From Neobacillus niacini (GTDB lineage Bacteria > Bacillota > Bacilli > Bacillales > Cytobacillaceae): a stretch of DNA of 64,000 bases. Under the pieces are notes generated by a model. The model was not told where the DNA came from. It did not search any database and was given only the letters and a program-made list of their open reading frames with translations. This document shows positions 59,175 to 64,000 of the stretch, in pieces (the first letter of the stretch is position 1; every line of letters begins with the position of its first letter). The translations under genes were made by a program, and so were the position numbers. The stretch spans positions 130,828 through 194,827 of the forward strand of contig NZ_BAWM01000086.1 in assembly GCF_000759675.1 (NCBI RefSeq), given 5' to 3'.

Positions 59175-60467
59175 ATGTCTGTTAAGACAGTGATAAATGA
59201 AATGTCAAAAGAACAACAAAAGGAAAAAGAATCTTTAAACTTATACTATTCTACGCAAACCGTCATACAGGAAGCGTTGACAAAGTTAGGCTACAATAGC
59301 GAAATGTATGAATTATTAAAAGAACCGATTCGTTTATTAACGGTCCGAATTCCGGTGCGCATGGATGATGGTACGGTAAAAGTATTTACTGGATACCGTT
59401 CACAGCATAACGATGCGGTTGGACCTACAAAGGGCGGTGTTCGCTTTCACCCTGATGTGGATGAATCCGAGGTAAAAGCCTTATCGATTTGGATGAGTTT
59501 AAAGTGTGGGATTACCAACCTCCCTTATGGCGGCGGAAAAGGCGGTATTATCTGTGACCCAAGAAAGATGTCCTTCAGAGAACTTGAGAGATTAAGCCGC
59601 GGTTATGTTCGTGCTATCAGTCAGATTGTAGGACCAACAAAAGATATACCGGCTCCAGATGTTTACACCAACTCACAAATCATGGCATGGATGATGGATG
59701 AATACAGCCGTTTGCGTGAGTTTGATTCACCGGGATTCATTACTGGTAAACCACTTGTATTAGGCGGGTCACATGGACGTGAAACTGCAACCGCACGTGG
59801 TGTTACCATCTGTATTAATGAAGCGGTTAAGAAAATAGGAAAAGAGTTACAAGGAGCTCGTGTTGTTATCCAGGGTTTTGGAAATGCAGGCAGCTACTTA
59901 GCTAAATTTATGCATGACGCTGGTGCGAAGGTGGTCGCTGTTTCCGATGTATACGGCGGCGTTTATGATTCAGACGGTCTCGATATCAATTATTTACTTG
60001 ATAGAAGAGATAGCTTTGGTACATTCTCACAGCTATTTACTGATACAATTAGTAACCAGGAATTACTCGAATTAGATTGTGACATCCTAGTACCTGCTGC
60101 AATTTCAAACCAAATCACTGAAGAGAATGCTGGAAATATTAAAGCGAGCATTGTAGTTGAAGCCGCAAATGGACCGACAACTCTTGAAGCTACAAAGATC
60201 TTAACAGAGCGAGGAGTTCTTCTAGTTCCAGATATTCTTGCAAGTGCAGGCGGTGTAACAGTTTCTTATTTTGAATGGGTGCAAAACAATCAAGGGTACT
60301 ATTGGACAGAAGAAGAAGTAATGGAAAAGCTTGAGAAGGTAATGGTTAGTTCTTTTGACACGATTTATCAACAAGCTCAGACACATCAAGTTGATATGCG
60401 GTTAGCGGCTTATATGGTTGGGATTAAGAAAGTAGCAGAAGCATCCCGATTCAGAGGCTGGGTTTAA
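59175..60467 (+). CDS. rocG: NAD-dependent glutamate dehydrogenase
   Basis: This 430-aa GDH deaminates glutamate to 2-oxoglutarate. The ATG at 59175 follows AAGAGGTG; the GTG at 59166 lies inside that SD. The catalytic Lys region LPYGGGKGGIICDP (about 114-127) and the NAD fold VVIQGFGNAGSYLAKFM are intact. Residues GGSHGRETATARGV match the glutamate site. In B. subtilis rocG is at a separate site from the rocA/rocD genes; here it is third in the operon, completing arginine-to-2-oxoglutarate flux. Confidence 0.94.
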   Translation: MSVKTVINEMSKEQQKEKESLNLYYSTQTVIQEALTKLGYNSEMYELLKEPIRLLTVRIPVRMDDGTVKVFTGYRSQHNDAVGPTKGGVRFHPDVDESEVKALSIWMSLKCGITNLPYGGGKGGIICDPRKMSFRELERLSRGYVRAISQIVGPTKDIPAPDVYTNSQIMAWMMDEYSRLREFDSPGFITGKPLVLGGSHGRETATARGVTICINEAVKKIGKELQGARVVIQGFGNAGSYLAKFMHDAGAKVVAVSDVYGGVYDSDGLDINYLLDRRDSFGTFSQLFTDTISNQELLELDCDILVPAAISNQITEENAGNIKASIVVEAANGPTTLEATKILTERGVLLVPDILASAGGVTVSYFEWVQNNQGYYWTEEEVMEKLEKVMVSSFDTIYQQAQTHQVDMRLAAYMVGIKKVAEASRFRGWV

Positions 60468-60567
60468 TAAAACAATAAATCCAGAAAAGATTGATGAGAT
60501 AAGAGTATTAGAAACCTACATGGGTGGCGAATTAGTATTTCAGCGTGAGGGAGTACCAAAAAAATAA
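60466..60567 (+). pseudogene. 3' remnant of a YtcJ-like amidohydrolase
   Basis: A frame overlapping the rocG stop reads NPEKIDEIRVLETYMGGELVFQ and REGVPKK before TAA 60565-60567. The pattern (x)PEEIxDIxVxxTxxGGxxVY is the extreme C-terminus of YtcJ-type amidohydrolases. No start or upstream part exists, so it is the tail of a gene removed by deletion or replaced by rocG. Confidence 0.55.
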
Positions 60568-60574
60568 TAAAAAC

Positions 60575-60610
60575 AAAAGCCTTGCAGAGAAGACACTGCA
60601 AGGCTTTTAC
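60575..60610. terminator. Bidirectional terminator after the roc operon
   Basis: AAAAGCCTTGCAG and CTGCAAGGCTTTT (60575-60587, 60596-60608) form a perfect 13-bp stem, between rocG and the convergent aldehyde dehydrogenase. Confidence 0.9.
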
Positions 60611-60615
60611 GCACT

Positions 60616-61983
60616 TTATTTAATAAATCGTTTAATTTGTTTTAGTGCGTCTTTACGATTTGGATACCGGAATGGTAAATCAAAGGAAGTCGTTTGTTTT
60701 AAGATACTCTTCTGGTGGGAAAATACATCGAAGCTGCCCCTGCCATGATAGGCGCCAATTCCACTTTCACCCACACCTCCAAATGGAAGGTATGGAGAAC
60801 TAAGGTGCATAACGGTATCGTTTATACAGCCTCCGCCAAAAGAGATAGAATCTAAAATGGTTGCTTGGAATTCTTTGCTTTCAGAGAAAATATAAAGAGC
60901 TAATGGTTTAGGGTGTTCGTTAATTTTATGAATCATTGTTAATTCATCATCATAATCAAGGATAGGGAGAATAGGACCGAAAATTTCCTCTTGCATAACC
61001 GGGTCATCCCAAGTGACACCGCCAATTACTGTCGGCTCAATCGTTAGTGTATCGCAAGAAAAATTGCCGCCATGAAGGATTTCTCCACACGAAAGTAAAC
61101 TAGTTACACGATTAAAATGACGCTCACTTACGATTCTCGTAAATTCCCCGTTATTAACGATATCTTCATAGAGTTCATTTATACTTTCTTTGAAGGTTTT
61201 TATAAATTCTTCCTTTATATCTTTGTGTACATACAAATAATCAGGTGCCACACAGGTTTGACCAGCATTGATAAACTTGCCCCAGGCAATCCGTTTTGCT
61301 GCTAATTTAAGGTTCACATCCTGATGAACGATACAAGGACTTTTTCCTCCAAGTTCAAGAGTAACAGGAGTTAAGTGTTTTGCGGCCGCTTCCATAATTA
61401 CCTTTCCGACAGAAACACTTCCAGTAAAAAAGATATAATCAAATTTTTCTATTAATAAAGTCTGAGTGGTATCGGCATCCCCTTGGACGACAGTAATGTA
61501 CTCTGCAGGATATGTTGTGTTGATGAGTTCTCCAATCAGCTTTGATGTTTCTGGTGTTAGTTCAGAGGGTTTAAGTACAGCACAATTTCCAGCAGCAATC
61601 GCACCGATAAGAGGACCAATGGCTAATTGGAAGGGATAATTCCAAGGAGAAATAATCAAAGCGACCCCATATGGTTCGGAATAAATATACCCCTTAGATC
61701 CAATTTGAGTTAGGGCAGTCTTAACTTTTCTAGGCTGAGTCCAATCTCTAATATGTTTGAGAGTAAAACGGATTTCCTCAAGCAAAATTCCCATTTCACT
61801 AATATAAGAGTCAAAATCACTCTTATTCAAATCCTTTTTTAGTGCTGCCATCAATTCTGTTTCATGTGAGCGAATCATATTCCCTAAGGATGTTAATGCT
61901 TCTATTCGGTATGATACATCTTTTGTTTTTCCAGTTTGAAAGAACTCCCGCTGCACTTTCAGTAAATTACTAAAACCTTCCAT
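60616..61983 (-). CDS. Class-3-type aldehyde dehydrogenase
   Basis: This 455-aa aldehyde dehydrogenase resembles B. subtilis YwdH and eukaryotic class 3 ALDHs (fatty aldehyde oxidation). The catalytic Cys is in GKFINAGQTCVAPDY (about residue 243) and the general base Glu in LELGGKSPCIV. The NAD motif GVALIISPWNYPFQL and the C-terminal LPFGGVGESGIGAYHG are intact. The ATG has SD GGAGGTGG. Monocistronic; substrate probably medium- or long-chain aldehydes (inference). Confidence 0.92.
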   Translation of the reverse strand: MEGFSNLLKVQREFFQTGKTKDVSYRIEALTSLGNMIRSHETELMAALKKDLNKSDFDSYISEMGILLEEIRFTLKHIRDWTQPRKVKTALTQIGSKGYIYSEPYGVALIISPWNYPFQLAIGPLIGAIAAGNCAVLKPSELTPETSKLIGELINTTYPAEYITVVQGDADTTQTLLIEKFDYIFFTGSVSVGKVIMEAAAKHLTPVTLELGGKSPCIVHQDVNLKLAAKRIAWGKFINAGQTCVAPDYLYVHKDIKEEFIKTFKESINELYEDIVNNGEFTRIVSERHFNRVTSLLSCGEILHGGNFSCDTLTIEPTVIGGVTWDDPVMQEEIFGPILPILDYDDELTMIHKINEHPKPLALYIFSESKEFQATILDSISFGGGCINDTVMHLSSPYLPFGGVGESGIGAYHGRGSFDVFSHQKSILKQTTSFDLPFRYPNRKDALKQIKRFIK

Positions 61984-62125
61984 ACTCCCACCTCCTCACA
62001 GATAATGATATTCTATCACATCTTTTTTTAATAACCAGTTTTGAGTTGAGTTAAATGGAATATTTTTGTATGAATAAAAATAATCGGAGAATACTATGAT
62101 TAAATACCAGCGAAGGAGATAGTAA

Positions 62126-62374
62126 ATGTCTATTGAAACAGGAATGAAATATCAAATTTCTCAAAACATCAAGGGGAATTTTAACTCTGCAGAGTCGTTA
62201 ACGGTGACCACTAACAATGGGATTACGGTCCAATTTATTCTAGAAGATGGGAAAGGGCATGGGTCAATGCCACTGGATCATTTAAACTATTTATTAAAGA
62301 GATCCAACCTTACTCCGATTACATCAAATAAAAGAGTGATATTAAATACAGATAATGAAGAAAAGATAGGATAA
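62126..62374 (+). CDS. Small hypothetical protein, 82 aa
   Basis: I do not recognise this protein. It has SD GAAGGAG, is soluble, and appears beta-rich (GNFNSAESLTVTTNNGITVQFILEDGKGHG). The codon use is like its neighbours. It is monocistronic and ends at a hairpin shared with the convergent TetR gene. Confidence 0.65.
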   Translation: MSIETGMKYQISQNIKGNFNSAESLTVTTNNGITVQFILEDGKGHGSMPLDHLNYLLKRSNLTPITSNKRVILNTDNEEKIG

Positions 62375-62377
62375 AAT

Positions 62378-62414
62378 AATGCCCCCATGTTTGGCATGGA
62401 GGGCTTTATTCTGG
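62378..62414. terminator. Bidirectional terminator between the 82-aa gene and tetR
   Basis: GCCC..CCATG and CATGG..AGGGC arms flank TTTGG, with A-rich and T-rich ends. Confidence 0.65.
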
Positions 62415-62424
62415 TTGGAAAATC

Positions 62425-63018
62425 TCATTCTTTAACTACCATTTTTAATAAATAATCTGCATATACCTCGGCAATTTCTTCGGCGGTTTGAGGACCACTT
62501 TGGTCATACCATTCTTGAATCCAGTTCAGAGCTCCTAAAATAATTAAACGGACCATCTTGATGTCCAAACGATCAAAAACCTGTTTATCAATACCCTCAT
62601 TTATGATTCTATCAAAATAATGTGAGTAACTTTTTCTTAGCTCGAGGACCTCTTGAAGCTGTTCCTTGGAAAAATTGTGATTGGGCTTCGCTAGGGCCAT
62701 AAACATTGCTTTCTCACTTGTAGCAAGTAGAATATGTTCTTTAATCGCTCTTTTAAGCTTTTCGATTGGATTACAATCACTATCGACAACTTTCTCAATT
62801 CCATCAAGACAGATCTCCATAATCATTAAATGGCATTGATACAAAAGGTCATCCTTATTTTTAAAATAATAATACATTGACCCTTTTGTCATAAGAAGTT
62901 TGGCAGAAATTTCTTCCATCGTCGTCCCTTGGTACCCTTTTTCAACAAGAACGGCCGCTGCAGAACGCAGGATCTCCTGCTTTTTTTTCGCCATCTTTTG
63001 TGCTCTAAAAGAAGACAT
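62425..63018 (-). CDS. TetR-family regulator
   Basis: This 197-aa repressor starts at ATG 63018, with SD AGGAGGTG; ten extra upstream codons cover the SD itself and are rejected. The helix-turn-helix is GTTMEEISAKLLMTKGSMYYYFKNKDDLL (about 33-60). The ligand domain resembles the FadR/KstR2-like C-terminal TetR domain (TetR_C, with LGALNWIQEWYD), typical for acyl-CoA responsive regulators. It is divergent from the CaiB remnant and the acyl-CoA dehydrogenase-type SDR, so control of a fatty or branched acyl-CoA pathway is inferred. Confidence 0.88.
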   Translation of the reverse strand: MSSFRAQKMAKKKQEILRSAAAVLVEKGYQGTTMEEISAKLLMTKGSMYYYFKNKDDLLYQCHLMIMEICLDGIEKVVDSDCNPIEKLKRAIKEHILLATSEKAMFMALAKPNHNFSKEQLQEVLELRKSYSHYFDRIINEGIDKQVFDRLDIKMVRLIILGALNWIQEWYDQSGPQTAEEIAEVYADYLLKMVVKE

Positions 63019-63248
63019 GACCTTAACACCTCCTAACTCTTCAAACATGTAATCTATATATGTATTTTTGAACTATTAGTTATTTTTTTATCCTTTGTTT
63101 AAATATAGGACAGCTATTCAGAAAAATCAACGAATTTTAAACATAGGTTCAAAAAATAAATCAATTGTAAAATTTTAAGAAAATTGTTATTATTTAAAAT
63201 AGAGATGTAAACGGTGTTAAAAAGGTATTTTAAGAACAGCAGCGCTTA

Positions 63249-63539
63249 ATGAAGAAGGATCTTCAAGCAACGATACAAGATAAAACATTAACAGATTGGC
63301 TTAAACTTTTCGAATGTATTGATGCCTGTGTCTCCCCAGTCTTAACTCCAGAAGAACTAGCAGCTCATCCACAAATTAAACACCGTGAAATGATTGAAGA
63401 CATCACACATCCTGAAGTTGGAGTAATCAAACAAATAGGAAATCCTATTAAACTATCAAATTCAACTGTTATCACAAGAAGGCATGCACCCGGTCTTGGA
63501 GAACATACAAAGGAAATTTTAAATGAACTAGGTTTTTAA
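63249..63539 (+). pseudogene. C-terminal remnant of a CaiB/BaiF (alpha-methylacyl-CoA racemase-like) gene
   Basis: Ninety-six codons match only the final quarter of CaiB/racemase-type CoA-transferases, which are about 370-400 aa (ECIDACVSPVLTPEELAAHPQIKHREM, then RRHAPGLGEHTKEILNELGF). The catalytic Asp region lies in the missing part. An in-frame TAA sits directly before the ATG and there is no SD. Upstream sequence is non-coding. It is thus a 5' truncated relic, apparently cut by a deletion near 63240. Confidence 0.8.
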
Positions 63540-63560
63540 ACGGAGAAAGGGGAAGCGAAT

Positions 63561-64000
63561 ATGAGAATACAAGATTCCATTGCTTTGGTAACCGGCGGTG
63601 CTTCGGGGCTAGGAGAAGCAACAGTCCGAAATATTGTGAAAAATGGAGGGAAAGCGGCCATTCTTGACCTCTCTGAAGAAAAAGGCACCTTGTTAGCAGA
63701 AGAATTAGGGGAGAATGCTGTTTTTTTCAAAACGAATGTTACAAGTGAGGAAGATGTACAACATGCCATCGATTCAGCCATTGCTCAATTTGGCAGCATC
63801 AATACGGTTGTGAATTGTGCAGGTATTGCAGTTGCTGAAAAAACAGTAGGCAGAAATCAGGCACATTGTTTTGATAATTTTAAAAAAGTAATTGAAATCA
63901 ATTTAATTGGTACGTTTAACGTTATTCGCCTTGCTGCAGCACATATGGTGAAAAATCAGCCAAATCAAGAGGGTGAAAGAGGAGTTATCATTAATACCGC
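63561..64000 (+). CDS. 3-hydroxyacyl-CoA dehydrogenase of the SDR type, 3' truncated by window edge
   Basis: ATG 63561 with SD AAAGGGG opens a frame that is still open at the window end (146 codons). It begins IALVTGGASGLGEATV (TGxxxGxG) and has VVNCAGIAVAEKTVG and the INLIGTFNVIRLAAAHM helix. It closely resembles HSD17B10-like 3-hydroxy-2-methylbutyryl-CoA/3-hydroxyacyl-CoA dehydrogenases. The catalytic Ser-Tyr-Lys lies beyond the window. With the CaiB remnant and TetR it suggests an acyl-CoA degradation locus continuing to the right. Confidence 0.85.
   Translation, partial: MRIQDSIALVTGGASGLGEATVRNIVKNGGKAAILDLSEEKGTLLAEELGENAVFFKTNVTSEEDVQHAIDSAIAQFGSINTVVNCAGIAVAEKTVGRNQAHCFDNFKKVIEINLIGTFNVIRLAAAHMVKNQPNQEGERGVIINT

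Noticed and set aside
60545..60748. 67-aa plus-strand frame after rocG
   Set aside because: It crosses the bidirectional terminator and is antisense to the aldehyde dehydrogenase gene.
1..64000. CRISPR array, rRNA, tRNA, prophage or intact insertion sequence
   Set aside because: No regularly spaced repeats, no tRNA-like cloverleaf with CCA, no transposase, integrase or phage genes were seen; very short or diverged elements could be missed without a search.

Overview
The window is low-GC chromosomal DNA with strong Shine-Dalgarno sites, frequent TTG and GTG starts, a T-box leader, a sigma-54 (SigL) promoter ahead of arginine-catabolism genes, and Bacillus-type FtsZ, MneS, RocA/D/G and CstR proteins. 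This points to an aerobic member of the Bacillaceae (Bacillota), in the Bacillus/Neobacillus/Mesobacillus range. The species cannot be fixed from the sequence. No rRNA, tRNA, prophage, intact insertion sequence or CRISPR array was found.

Layout: 1-7.8 kb holds the end of a DUF1002 protein, a stand-alone ftsZ outside any ftsA/dcw context, proline dehydrogenase, a TAXI-type TRAP transporter (binding protein, DUF1850, fused permease) and 3-methyladenine glycosylase I. 7.8-19 kb holds a VanW lipoprotein, an unrecognised membrane protein, oligoendopeptidase F, an RluF-like pseudouridine synthase, an MneS-like cation exporter, a hotdog thioesterase, a divergent TetR/DHA2 efflux pair and a hypothetical protein.

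19.1-26.7 kb is a compact persulfide (reactive sulfur) island: two single-domain rhodaneses, CstR, TusA, DsrE, TusA-rhodanese, rhodanese-persulfide dioxygenase, TauE, a HesB-like protein, a small secreted Cys protein, and a CoA-disulfide reductase-rhodanese-TusA fusion. Eight TACCC-N4-GGGTA operators lie ahead of nearly every transcription unit. The HesB-like gene has an in-frame TGA at codon 36, exactly where the family has the Cys of its CGGP motif. A hairpin with a TGGAA loop begins 18 nt after that TGA. It is therefore a strong candidate selenoprotein, missed by ordinary ORF calling, and the most notable item in the window.

28.1-39 kb encodes reductive pyrimidine catabolism: PreT, PreA, dihydropyrimidinase, an NCS1 permease, a small unknown, a PucR regulator, malonate/methylmalonate-semialdehyde dehydrogenase and a beta-alanine-type aminotransferase. 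No beta-ureidopropionase is present. 39-42 kb has two adjacent multicopper-oxidase-like genes whose copper motifs look complementary. 42.3-50.4 kb has an SF1 helicase, a proline T-box with proBA, YqcI and a PD-(D/E)XK-XPD helicase fusion. 50.5-54.7 kb has a SatD-like/DUF3307 pair and feoA with a feoB split into two overlapping genes. 54.7-60.5 kb has a DJ-1/PfpI protein, DUF1292, a small secreted protein and the SigL-dependent rocA-rocD-rocG operon. The right edge has an aldehyde dehydrogenase, a small unknown, a TetR regulator, a truncated CaiB/racemase remnant and the start of a short-chain 3-hydroxyacyl-CoA dehydrogenase that runs off the window.

Taken together the genes describe an aerobic heterotroph that uses proline, arginine/ornithine and pyrimidines, makes proline under tRNA control, and detoxifies persulfides.
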